Assembly: GCA_002304925.1 (NCBI GenBank)
Contig: DBPT01000020.1
Span: 1 to 64,000 of the forward strand
DNA length: 64,000 nucleotides
Source of the DNA: Prolixibacteraceae bacterium UBA1413
GTDB lineage: Bacteria > Bacteroidota > Bacteroidia > Bacteroidales > Prolixibacteraceae
Direction of reading: 5' to 3'
Each line of letters begins with the position of its first letter. Position 1 is the first letter of the stretch. Below are positions 56,648 through 64,000 of the stretch, in pieces. The position numbers and the translations under genes are program-made. The notes under the pieces are model-generated. The model was given only the letters and a program-made list of their open reading frames with translations. It had not been told where the DNA came from and made no database searches.

Positions 56648-59600
56648 ATGGCAAAGCAAAAGAGATTCATTACGTGTGACGGCAATTACGCAGCTGCGCA
56701 CATCAGTTACATGTTCAGTGAGGTAGCCTGTATTTATCCGATCACTCCGTCGTCGACCATGGCGGAATATGTGGACGAATGGGCGGCCAATGGCAAAAAG
56801 AATATGTTTGGAAGGCCGGTCCGGCTGGCCGAAATGCAGAGTGAGGGCGGAGCTGCCGGAGCGGTTCACGGAGCCTTGCAGTCGGGAGCGTTGACGACCA
56901 CTTATACTGCTTCCCAGGGATTGTTGCTGATGATCCCCAATATGTACAAGATTGCAGGCGAATTGCTGCCTTGCGTCTTCCACGTGAGTGCGAGGGCCAT
57001 TGCCAGTCATGCCCTTTCCATTTTCGGGGACCACAGTGACATTTATGCGGCCCGCCAGACGGGTTTTGCCATGCTGGCCGCCGGGTCGGTTCAGGAGGAG
57101 ATGGACCTTGCCGGGGTTTCCCACCTCTCCACACTGAAAGCACGGGTGCCCTTTGTCTCTTTCTTTGACGGATTCCGCACCTCACACGAAATCCAGAAAA
57201 TCGACATGATTTCCACCGAAGAGATGCTCCCCCTGGTGGATATGGAGGCCATCAAAGCCTTCCGTAGCCGTGCCCTGAATCCCGAAAACCCGGTAACCCG
57301 CGGAACTGCCCAGAATCCTGACATTTTCTTCCAGGCCAAGGAGTCTGCAAATCGCTTCTTTGATGCCGTTCCCGATATCGTGGAAGGATATATGAATGAG
57401 ATTTACAAACTCACCGGAAGGGAATACCACCCCTTTGTTTATTACGGGGCTCCCGATGCTGAAAATATCATCGTAGCCATGGGATCGGTGACGGAAACCA
57501 TTCGTGAAACCATCGACCACCTGATTGCCCTGGGTCAAAAAGTAGGACTTGTCACCGTTCACCTGTTCCGGCCTTTCTCGCCGAAATACTTCTTCAACGT
57601 GCTGCCCGGCACGGTGAAAAGGATTGCTGTTCTCGACAGGGCCAAGGAACCGGGTGCCGAAGGGGAACCCCTTTACCACGACATCAAATCACTTTTCTAC
57701 GGTACCGGACGTACCCCCGTCATTGTGGGAGGCCGTTATGGACTGGGTTCCAAGGATACCACGGCGGCGCAGATCCTGTCGGTATATGAAAACCTGGACA
57801 TGGCGGAGCCGAAAAACGATTTTACGATCGGGATTGTGGACGATGTGACTTTCAAATCGCTGCCGCTGAAACCTGAAGTCGACCTGTCGCCCAAGGGAAC
57901 CTACCAGGCCAAATTTTACGGACTGGGGTCCGACGGAACCGTGGGCGCCAACAAGAATTCCATCAAGATCATCGGGGAGGCTACCGATAAGTATTGCCAG
58001 GGTTATTTCCAGTACGACTCTAAGAAATCGGGAGGTTTTACCTGTTCTCACCTCCGTTTCGGTGACAAGCCGATCAGGTCGACCTATCTGGTGACCACGC
58101 CTGATTTTGTCGCCTGCCACGTGCCGGCATATATTCACCTTTACGATGTGCTGAAAGGACTCAAAAAGGGAGGTTCTTTCCTGCTCAATTCACTGTGGGA
58201 TGCTGAAGAGACCAAACAGAGGCTTCCCGATAAAATGAAGAAGTATCTCGCTGACAACGAGATCAACTTCTTTATCATCAACGGGACACAGCTGGGGGTT
58301 GACCTGGGGCTGGGCAACCGCACCAACACCATCATGCAGTCGGCTTTCTTCAGAATCACCAACGTGATCCCTTTCGAACTGGCCGTGGAAGAGATGAAGC
58401 GCGCCGTCCTGAATACTTACGGCAGGAAGGGCGAGCAGATTGTGAACATGAACTATGCTGCCATTGATGCGGGAGGGATGAATGTGGTGAAAGTGCCCAT
58501 TCCTGCGGAATGGAAAAATATCAAACCGGTTGTTTCCGAGCCTGATCTCACCCTCCGGCCGAAATACATCAGCGGCCTGGTTGACGTGATGAACGCCCAG
58601 CAGGGCGATGACCTTCCGGTTTCCACGTTTGTGGGATATGAAGACGGAACTTTCCTCCCCGGAACGGCAGCCTATGAAAAACGTGGTGTTGCCGTTACGG
58701 TCCCTGAATGGATCCCCGACAATTGTATCCAGTGTAACCAGTGTGCCTACGTATGTCCGCACGCTGCCATCCGGCCTTTCCTGCTCGATGAGACGGAATC
58801 GGCCAATGCCCCTGAGGGAATGGTACTGCGGCAGGCCACTCCTGCCAGAACTTTCGGCGGACTGAACTTCCGCGTCCAGGTGAGCGTCCTTGACTGTACC
58901 GGTTGCGGCAATTGCGCCGATATCTGTCCTTCCAAGGAAAAGGCACTGGTCATGCAACCCCTGGAAACCCAGCAACAGGAGATTGCCCACTGGGAATACA
59001 TGGATAAAAAGGTTTCCGTGAAAGAAAACGTGGTGGAGAAATCAAAACTGGTCAAAAATACCCAGTTTACACAACCCCTCTTTGAATTCTCCGGCGCTTG
59101 CGCAGGCTGTGGGGAAACCCCCCATATCAAGCTGATCACCCAACTTTTCGGAGAGCGGATGATGGTCGGAAATGCTACAGGCTGCTCCTCGATCTACGGA
59201 GGCTCAGCCCCAGCCACACCCTATACAAAACACAAGAATTCAGGCCACGGACCTGCCTGGGCAAATTCCCTCTTTGAAGATAATGCAGAATATGGTTTCG
59301 GGATGGCTGAAGGAGTTTGTGCCCAAAGGGACCGTATCGCCATGATCATGACCGAAGCCATGGAGAACGGCATTCCGGAAGAAGAAAAAGAGGTTTTCAG
59401 GACATGGATCGATCAAAGGCTAAATGCAGAAGAATCTGTGAAGGCCTCCGCCCGTGTGGTGAAACTTCTGGAGGGCAAAGTGGAGAAATACGCCCGGGAG
59501 ATCCTGGATCTGAAACAATACCTCGTCAAGAAATCCATCTGGGTCTTCGGAGGAGACGGATGGGCCTATGATATTGGTTACGGCGGACTTGACCACGTCA

Positions 59601-60193
59601 TGGCATCCGGACAGGATATCAACGTTCTGGTTCTCGATACGGAAGTCTATTCCAATACCGGCGGACAATCGTCCAAAGCTACCCCGGTGGGCGCCGTGGC
59701 CAAGTTCGCCGCCGCAGGGAAAAGGGTAAGGAAAAAAGACCTGGGGGCAATGATGTTCTCTTATGGATATGTTTATGTAGCGCAGGTGGCCATCGGTGCG
59801 AACCAGTCCCAGTTCCTGAATGCAGTCAAAGAAGCAGAAGCATACCCGGGACCTTCCCTGATCATCGCCTATTCTCCCTGTATCAACCACGGATTGCGTA
59901 ACGGCATGGGAAAATCAAACGAAGAGATGAAAAGAGCGGTGGAAGCCGGATACTGGACCCTCTACCGCTACAACCCCCTGCTGGAGGCAGAAGGTAAAAA
60001 TCCCTTCCAACTCGATTCCAAAGAACCCGACTGGTCCAAATTCAGGGATTTCCTCAATGGCGAAGTTCGTTATACCTCCCTTAAAAAATCATTCCCAGAA
60101 GTGGCCGAGGAACTCTTCACCGCAGCTGAGGAAAATGCAAAATGGAGGCATAACTTCTACAAACGGATGGCTGCCATGGAATTCGGGAAATAA
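56648..60193 (+). CDS. nifJ: Pyruvate:ferredoxin (flavodoxin) oxidoreductase, single chain
   Basis: A 1181-residue homodimeric-type PFOR, which oxidises pyruvate to acetyl-CoA and CO2 and reduces ferredoxin or flavodoxin. Domains follow the standard order: alpha (1-250, CDGNYAAAHISYMFSEVA), the transketolase-like second domain, gamma (about 420-630, GLGSDGTVGANKNSIKII), a two-cluster ferredoxin domain (Cys693 and Cys750 onward) and the TPP beta domain with the proximal cluster (GACAGCGETPHIKL, GDGWAYDIGYGG). The start at 56648 is set by the family N-terminus. A strong terminator follows. It is the most likely source of the reduced ferredoxin that the other redox genes could use. Confidence 0.97.
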   Translation: MAKQKRFITCDGNYAAAHISYMFSEVACIYPITPSSTMAEYVDEWAANGKKNMFGRPVRLAEMQSEGGAAGAVHGALQSGALTTTYTASQGLLLMIPNMYKIAGELLPCVFHVSARAIASHALSIFGDHSDIYAARQTGFAMLAAGSVQEEMDLAGVSHLSTLKARVPFVSFFDGFRTSHEIQKIDMISTEEMLPLVDMEAIKAFRSRALNPENPVTRGTAQNPDIFFQAKESANRFFDAVPDIVEGYMNEIYKLTGREYHPFVYYGAPDAENIIVAMGSVTETIRETIDHLIALGQKVGLVTVHLFRPFSPKYFFNVLPGTVKRIAVLDRAKEPGAEGEPLYHDIKSLFYGTGRTPVIVGGRYGLGSKDTTAAQILSVYENLDMAEPKNDFTIGIVDDVTFKSLPLKPEVDLSPKGTYQAKFYGLGSDGTVGANKNSIKIIGEATDKYCQGYFQYDSKKSGGFTCSHLRFGDKPIRSTYLVTTPDFVACHVPAYIHLYDVLKGLKKGGSFLLNSLWDAEETKQRLPDKMKKYLADNEINFFIINGTQLGVDLGLGNRTNTIMQSAFFRITNVIPFELAVEEMKRAVLNTYGRKGEQIVNMNYAAIDAGGMNVVKVPIPAEWKNIKPVVSEPDLTLRPKYISGLVDVMNAQQGDDLPVSTFVGYEDGTFLPGTAAYEKRGVAVTVPEWIPDNCIQCNQCAYVCPHAAIRPFLLDETESANAPEGMVLRQATPARTFGGLNFRVQVSVLDCTGCGNCADICPSKEKALVMQPLETQQQEIAHWEYMDKKVSVKENVVEKSKLVKNTQFTQPLFEFSGACAGCGETPHIKLITQLFGERMMVGNATGCSSIYGGSAPATPYTKHKNSGHGPAWANSLFEDNAEYGFGMAEGVCAQRDRIAMIMTEAMENGIPEEEKEVFRTWIDQRLNAEESVKASARVVKLLEGKVEKYAREILDLKQYLVKKSIWVFGGDGWAYDIGYGGLDHVMASGQDINVLVLDTEVYSNTGGQSSKATPVGAVAKFAAAGKRVRKKDLGAMMFSYGYVYVAQVAIGANQSQFLNAVKEAEAYPGPSLIIAYSPCINHGLRNGMGKSNEEMKRAVEAGYWTLYRYNPLLEAEGKNPFQLDSKEPDWSKFRDFLNGEVRYTSLKKSFPEVAEELFTAAEENAKWRHNFYKRMAAMEFGK

Positions 60194-60222
60194 GATATCT
60201 CCCGGTCCTGAAAAGCATCTGT

Positions 60223-60260
60223 GCAAAAATGCCGCTGAAATCCTTCAGCGGCATTTTTGC
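60223..60260 (+). terminator. Terminator of the PFOR gene
   Basis: Perfect 17-bp inverted repeat (gcaaaaatgccgctgaa / ttcagcggcatttttgc) with a 4-nt loop and a T-run in the right arm, 29 nt after the PFOR stop. Confidence 0.9.
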
Positions 60261-60313
60261 TTTGAATCAACTCTTCCTTTGTTTGTTAAATTATTCTAAA
60301 CAATTCAGAGAAG

Positions 60314-60346
60314 AAAACTAAAAAACCAAATTAGTTTTTTAGTTTT
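60314..60346. promoter_or_regulatory. 13-bp inverted repeat over the TetR promoter, likely operator
   Basis: aaaactaaaaaac (60314-60326) and gttttttagtttt (60334-60346) are exact reverse complements around a 7-nt spacer. The right arm overlaps a TAGTTTTG -7 element (60340-60347), 14 nt before the tetR ATG. Its position is what an autorepressing TetR operator would have, and it would control the whole efflux operon. Confidence 0.65.
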
Positions 60347-60361
60347 GCGTGCCATTTTTCT

Positions 60362-60997
60362 ATGATGGATACCAAAGAAAAGATATTGCAGCGAACCGGT
60401 GAACTGTTCCGGATGATGGGAATGAAAAGCCTGACCATGGACTTCATTGCCGCTGATCTTGGCATTTCAAAGAGGACCCTTTATGAGTTGTTTTCTGACA
60501 AAGACTCGTTGATGCTGCACACCATAGACTATATGATTATGGAGAGCAACAAGCGGTTACTTGATCTGATGAAGGGGACGGAAAATGTTATTGAGGCGAT
60601 TTTTGTAATAATTGTGGAACAGCAACGACAGATGATGGAGTCAAGCCCGGTCATCATAGAAGATTTTCAGCGTTATATTATGCGGCTGAAATCTTCTTAT
60701 TACGACAACAGGGAGAAATGCAGGGAGTTTTCGGTCAGTTACACCTTGTTGGAGAGGGGAATAAGGGAAGGGATTTTCAGGGAAGAATTGAATATTGACC
60801 TGGTTGATACCTTCATTTTGGAGATGATCATCATGTTTCACAGCAGTCATGCTTTGAAGATGATGAAAATGACCAGAAAGGAAGCCCTTGAAAACATTTT
60901 CATGCCCTATTTCAGGGGGATAAGCACTCCGACGGGTGTCGGACTCATTGACATGTATGTTTTGAAGATTAACAAAATTTATAAACAAGAAAGATAA
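60362..60997 (+). CDS. TetR family regulator of the efflux operon
   Basis: A 211-residue TetR/AcrR-type regulator. The N-terminal helix-turn-helix is clear (about 20-50; TMDFIAADLGISKRTLYELFSDKDSL); the rest is the variable ligand-binding domain. It is the first gene of an RND efflux operon (TolC 8 nt downstream) and has a perfect inverted repeat over its own promoter, so it most likely represses itself and the pump until a pump substrate binds. The ATG at 60362 or 60365 could be used. Confidence 0.92.
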   Translation: MMDTKEKILQRTGELFRMMGMKSLTMDFIAADLGISKRTLYELFSDKDSLMLHTIDYMIMESNKRLLDLMKGTENVIEAIFVIIVEQQRQMMESSPVIIEDFQRYIMRLKSSYYDNREKCREFSVSYTLLERGIREGIFREELNIDLVDTFILEMIIMFHSSHALKMMKMTRKEALENIFMPYFRGISTPTGVGLIDMYVLKINKIYKQER

Positions 60998-61004
60998 ACA
61001 GAAG

Positions 61005-62306
61005 ATGAAAGTGAAACAAATCTCCTTGATGGTCATGCTGGGTTTTCTGACGATGACCCTTCCTGCCAGGGAAGTGATGCGGCTTGACCTTGAAGGGGCC
61101 AAGAAACAGGCGATTCTTTACAACAAGACGTTGAAGAATGCAGGCATGGCCGTTGATAAGTCGGTGTATCAACTGAAAGAGGCCATATCAGCCGGATTGC
61201 CTCAGGTTTCTTCGACCCTGGACTATACCAATGCCTTGGGGGCCAAACTTTCCATCCGGTTTGTGGAGGATGCCCCTCCCACAGAGATTCCCATCAGGCC
61301 CACCAGCAATTTCAACCTGCAGGTAGGGCAGTTGTTGTTTAACGGTCCCTATTTCGTGGGCATTGAACTGGCAAAGCTGGGTAAAAGTCTGATGGAGAAG
61401 AGCTATGAGAAGAGTGAGCAGGATATTCTGGCGCAGGTAACTGGTGGTTACAACCTTGTGCTGATGTCGCGCGAACTGCTTGACTTGCTGAACAGGAATG
61501 TGACGAACTTCCGGGAGGTTTACAACAAAACCAGTGCCCTGGTAAGCGCGGGCATCCTTGAACAGACCGACCTGGACCAGTTGGGCGTTCAGATTGCATC
61601 GCTCGGGAATTCGGTAAGATCGTCGGAACGGCAGCTTGAACTGGCAAAAAACATGCTGCGGCTTCAGCTGGGGCTGACCATCGACCAGGATTTTGAGGTG
61701 CTTGGCACCCTGGACCAGGCTCTGCTGGCCATGAACGGCATATCGGAGGCATCCGGGCCATTCGACGTGAACCGGAATCCTGATTTCCAGCTGTTGGGCT
61801 TACAAGAGAACCTTACCCAAAAACAGGTTAGGCTGCAATATGCTGCTTTTCTGCCCACCCTGACGGGATTTTACAACCGTACCGAGAAAATCCTGAAACC
61901 TGACTTTGACATGTCACCCAAGAACATGGTCGGATTGAACCTTTCTATTCCGATTTTTTCGGGGGGTCAGCAGACGGCAAAGCTGAAGCAGGCAAAAATA
62001 GAACTTGAGACAATGCAAAATACCCGGGAACTGCTTGCCGAACAGTTGGAAGTGCAGGAAAAACAGCTTCGTTTCAATCTGAAAAATGCCAATGAGACCT
62101 ACCTAAACCAGGTGACCAACCTTGACGTGGCCCGCAGGGTTTACAGCAACCTGAAACTGAAATTTGAGCAGGGGATGATATCTGCTCTTGACCTGGTTAC
62201 GGCCGACAACAATTATCTGAGGGCGGAGACGGAATATCTTACCGCGCTTTTCCAGGTATTGCAGGCCAAGCTGGACCTGGATAAAATCAACGGAAATCTG
62301 AAATAA
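61005..62306 (+). CDS. TolC-family outer membrane efflux protein
   Basis: A 433-residue outer membrane factor of an RND efflux system. A signal peptide (to about residue 22) precedes two OEP repeats, each with long amphipathic helices that build the periplasmic tunnel (for example NLKLKFEQGMISALDLVTADNNYL near the end, a typical OEP helix pair). It forms trimeric channels with the adaptor and permease encoded downstream. The gene lies 8 nt after tetR and 18 nt before the adaptor gene. Confidence 0.93.
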   Translation: MKVKQISLMVMLGFLTMTLPAREVMRLDLEGAKKQAILYNKTLKNAGMAVDKSVYQLKEAISAGLPQVSSTLDYTNALGAKLSIRFVEDAPPTEIPIRPTSNFNLQVGQLLFNGPYFVGIELAKLGKSLMEKSYEKSEQDILAQVTGGYNLVLMSRELLDLLNRNVTNFREVYNKTSALVSAGILEQTDLDQLGVQIASLGNSVRSSERQLELAKNMLRLQLGLTIDQDFEVLGTLDQALLAMNGISEASGPFDVNRNPDFQLLGLQENLTQKQVRLQYAAFLPTLTGFYNRTEKILKPDFDMSPKNMVGLNLSIPIFSGGQQTAKLKQAKIELETMQNTRELLAEQLEVQEKQLRFNLKNANETYLNQVTNLDVARRVYSNLKLKFEQGMISALDLVTADNNYLRAETEYLTALFQVLQAKLDLDKINGNLK

Positions 62307-62323
62307 TTAAAATAAAAACCCAA

Positions 62324-63379
62324 ATGATACGGAAAAGTGTTTTATTGTCGGCCATGGTGCTGATCATCCTGTCGGCTTGTTCAGGCGGAAAAGAGAAAAC
62401 TACCGGTATGGAAAAGGCTGCTTCCGGGCCTTCCAAAACTGAAATCGTGAAAGTCATGCAGCTTGAGATGCAGAAAATCTCCCATGCTGTGGAATATACG
62501 GCAACCCTGCAGGGATACGAGGAAGTTCATCTCGCCCCTGCCGCGCCGGGAAGGATAGAGGCTATTTATGTGGAGGAGGGCAGCCGGGTTTCGCCAGGCC
62601 AGGTTTTGGTTCAGATGGACCGCACCCAGCTCCATCAGGCTGAAATTCAGATGAGAACCCTTGCCACGGACTTTGCCAGGCTTGACACCTTGCAGAAGGT
62701 GGGAAGCATCCCGCAGCAGCAGTATGACCAGCTGAAGGCGCAATATGAAATCGCCCGTTCCAATGTGGAGTTTCTGACCGGGAATACCCGGTTAAAGGCA
62801 CCCTTCAGCGGCATTATTTCCGGGAAATATTTCGAAGCGGGGGAGATGTATTCAGGGGCCCCGGTGGCTCCGGTGGGCAAGGCAGCAATTCTCTCCCTGG
62901 TACAGATCGACAGGCTTAAGGTAATTGTGCCGGTTTCGGAGAAATATTATCCCCAGATACAAACCGGCATGAATGCAAAAATCAGCGTTGATATTTATCC
63001 CGGGCAGGAGTTTAGCGGCAAGGTGGTGAGGATATTTCCGACCATTGATCCGGCAAGCCACACTTTCAGTGTCGAGGTGGTCACGCCCAACAGCAGCGCT
63101 ATTCTGCGGCCGGGTATGTTCGCCAGGGTCTCCTTTGACCTCGGGGAAGTCGATGCCGTGGTGCTGCCTGCCCTGGCTGTTTTGAAGATGCAGGGTTCCA
63201 ACGAAAGGTATCTCTTTGTGGAGAAAGACGGCAAAGCGGAACGCATCCCTGTATCGATCGGAGCCCGTTTTGATGATCGCATCGAAGTCATCTCCGATTT
63301 GCTGAAGCCGGGCGACAGGGTAATTGTCAGCGGCCAGTCACGCCTCCTTCACGGCGTACCAGTCCAGGTCGTGCCGTAA
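62324..63379 (+). CDS. RND efflux periplasmic adaptor, lipoprotein
   Basis: A 351-residue membrane fusion protein linking the RND pump to TolC. The lipoprotein signal ends LSACSGG. The standard parts follow: barrel-sandwich/lipoyl halves (EEVHLAPAAPGRIEAIYVEEGSRV and RLKAPFSGIISGKYFEAGEM), a short helical hairpin between them (about 100-140), a beta-barrel domain and a membrane-proximal domain ending in SGQSRLLHGVPVQVV. It stands 42 nt before the permease gene. Confidence 0.94.
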   Translation: MIRKSVLLSAMVLIILSACSGGKEKTTGMEKAASGPSKTEIVKVMQLEMQKISHAVEYTATLQGYEEVHLAPAAPGRIEAIYVEEGSRVSPGQVLVQMDRTQLHQAEIQMRTLATDFARLDTLQKVGSIPQQQYDQLKAQYEIARSNVEFLTGNTRLKAPFSGIISGKYFEAGEMYSGAPVAPVGKAAILSLVQIDRLKVIVPVSEKYYPQIQTGMNAKISVDIYPGQEFSGKVVRIFPTIDPASHTFSVEVVTPNSSAILRPGMFARVSFDLGEVDAVVLPALAVLKMQGSNERYLFVEKDGKAERIPVSIGARFDDRIEVISDLLKPGDRVIVSGQSRLLHGVPVQVVP

Positions 63380-63420
63380 CCCCGTTTTTACATTTTTTGT
63401 TTCAGAAACAATCCTGAAAG

Positions 63421-64000
63421 ATGAGCATATACAAATCCGCAGTTAATAAGCCGATCACGACCCTGATGGTTTTTACCGCCATTGTCGTTGCCGGTATCTA
63501 TTCGCTATTGAACATTCCCGTTGATCTCTACCCTGAAATTGAGCCGCCGTATATGTCGGTTATGACAACCTATGCGGGCGCGAACGCAGCTGACATAGAG
63601 ACCAACATCACCAAACAACTCGAGGAGTCCCTCAATTCCGTGGATGGGCTGAAAGAGATCACCTCCACCTCGTATGACAATCTCTCCATTATTAACCTGG
63701 AATTCGAATGGGGGACCAACCTCGACGAAGCCAACAACGATGTCAGGGATGTGACCGACCGCATTTTCGATTACCTCCCCGAAGGGAGTGACCGGCCGGT
63801 GATCTTCAAGTTCAACACCAACATGATGCCCATCCTTGTCTACGCCGTAACGGCCAAGGAGAGTTATCCGGGTATTGAAAAACTGATTGAGGAGAAGGTC
63901 ATCAATCCCCTCAAAAGGATTGAGGGGTTGGGAACGGTAGGGATGATGGGAGCACCCCGCCGTGTCATTTATGTGGATGCTGATCCCCGAAAACTGGACG
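63421..64000 (+). CDS. RND efflux permease, N-terminal part (cut by window end)
   Basis: The first 193 residues of an AcrB/HAE1-type inner membrane pump; the gene continues past the window. The start MSIYKSAVNKPITTLMVF leads into the first membrane helix (FTAIVVAGIYSLLNIPV), then PVDLYPEIEPPYMSV and the porter-domain segment beginning TTYAGANAADIETNITKQLE, all typical of the family. It completes the regulator, TolC, adaptor and permease operon. Confidence 0.93.
   Translation, partial: MSIYKSAVNKPITTLMVFTAIVVAGIYSLLNIPVDLYPEIEPPYMSVMTTYAGANAADIETNITKQLEESLNSVDGLKEITSTSYDNLSIINLEFEWGTNLDEANNDVRDVTDRIFDYLPEGSDRPVIFKFNTNMMPILVYAVTAKESYPGIEKLIEEKVINPLKRIEGLGTVGMMGAPRRVIYVDADPRKLD

Noticed and set aside
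1..64000. tRNA, rRNA, insertion sequence or prophage
   Set aside because: By eye I saw no tRNA-like cloverleaf, rRNA, transposase or integrase; a tRNAscan or IS search would be needed for a firm negative.

Overview
This window is a 64 kb piece of a Bacteroidota genome, most likely an anaerobic or facultative member of the Bacteroidales or a close relative. The lineage call rests on several things: a C-terminal type IX secretion sorting domain, a short primary sigma factor without region 1.1, several upstream elements of the Bacteroidota type (TTTG, about 20 nt, TAnnTTTG), a Rho factor with a long N-terminal insertion, DUF5606, an OmpA protein with thrombospondin type 3 repeats, and a CarboxypepD-like/TonB receptor. 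Anaerobic metabolism is indicated by pyruvate:ferredoxin oxidoreductase, indolepyruvate:ferredoxin oxidoreductase and an anaerobic sulfatase-maturase-type radical SAM enzyme. I saw no rRNA, tRNA, CRISPR array, transposase or phage gene.

Layout. Positions 1-5800: end of a secreted T9SS cargo protein, an M3 peptidyl-dipeptidase, a GH13 alpha-amylase-type lipoprotein and an unknown protein. Positions 6099-20256: the most unusual region, with 11 same-strand genes. Five are PQQ-like beta-propellers and one is an NHL-like propeller; two are Tat-targeted cysteine or iron-sulfur proteins and one is a NapH-type membrane polyferredoxin. The last two are cytoplasmic flavin/iron-sulfur proteins: a NuoE-NuoF-ferredoxin fusion, and a GltD-like FAD protein that has lost its NAD(P)-binding domain. 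I read this as a route that carries NAD(P)H or ferredoxin electrons through the membrane to extracytoplasmic propeller proteins. No molybdenum/tungsten, heme or hydrogenase catalytic subunit is present in the window. Positions 20364-25584: a GT4 glycosyltransferase with an overlapping ABC ATPase and a large FtsX-type permease.

Positions 25749-28765 hold small stress or envelope proteins (dodecin, BON-LysM, DUF937, a LEA-like helical protein) and fabD. Positions 28749-36243 hold a sigma-54 response regulator with palindromes in its upstream region, an S9-type hydrolase, a TonB-dependent receptor, a DUF5715 protein with M15-like metal ligands, and the radical SAM maturase. Positions 36400-42848 are central 2-oxoacid metabolism: iorA, iorB, then 2-oxoglutarate dehydrogenase E1 and E2. 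Positions 42876-46860 are a GH115 alpha-glucuronidase and a Tat-exported glycosylasparaginase.

Positions 46871-56604 are mostly housekeeping: an RRM RNA-binding protein, OmpA, a DnaQ-like exonuclease, DUF5606, an ECF sigma factor, a DJ-1 protein, rpe, rpoD, rho and a DUF4143 ATPase. Positions 56648-60193 are the single-chain PFOR. Positions 60362-64000 are a TetR-controlled RND efflux operon (regulator, TolC, adaptor, start of the permease) with a perfect 13-bp inverted repeat over the promoter; the permease runs off the window.
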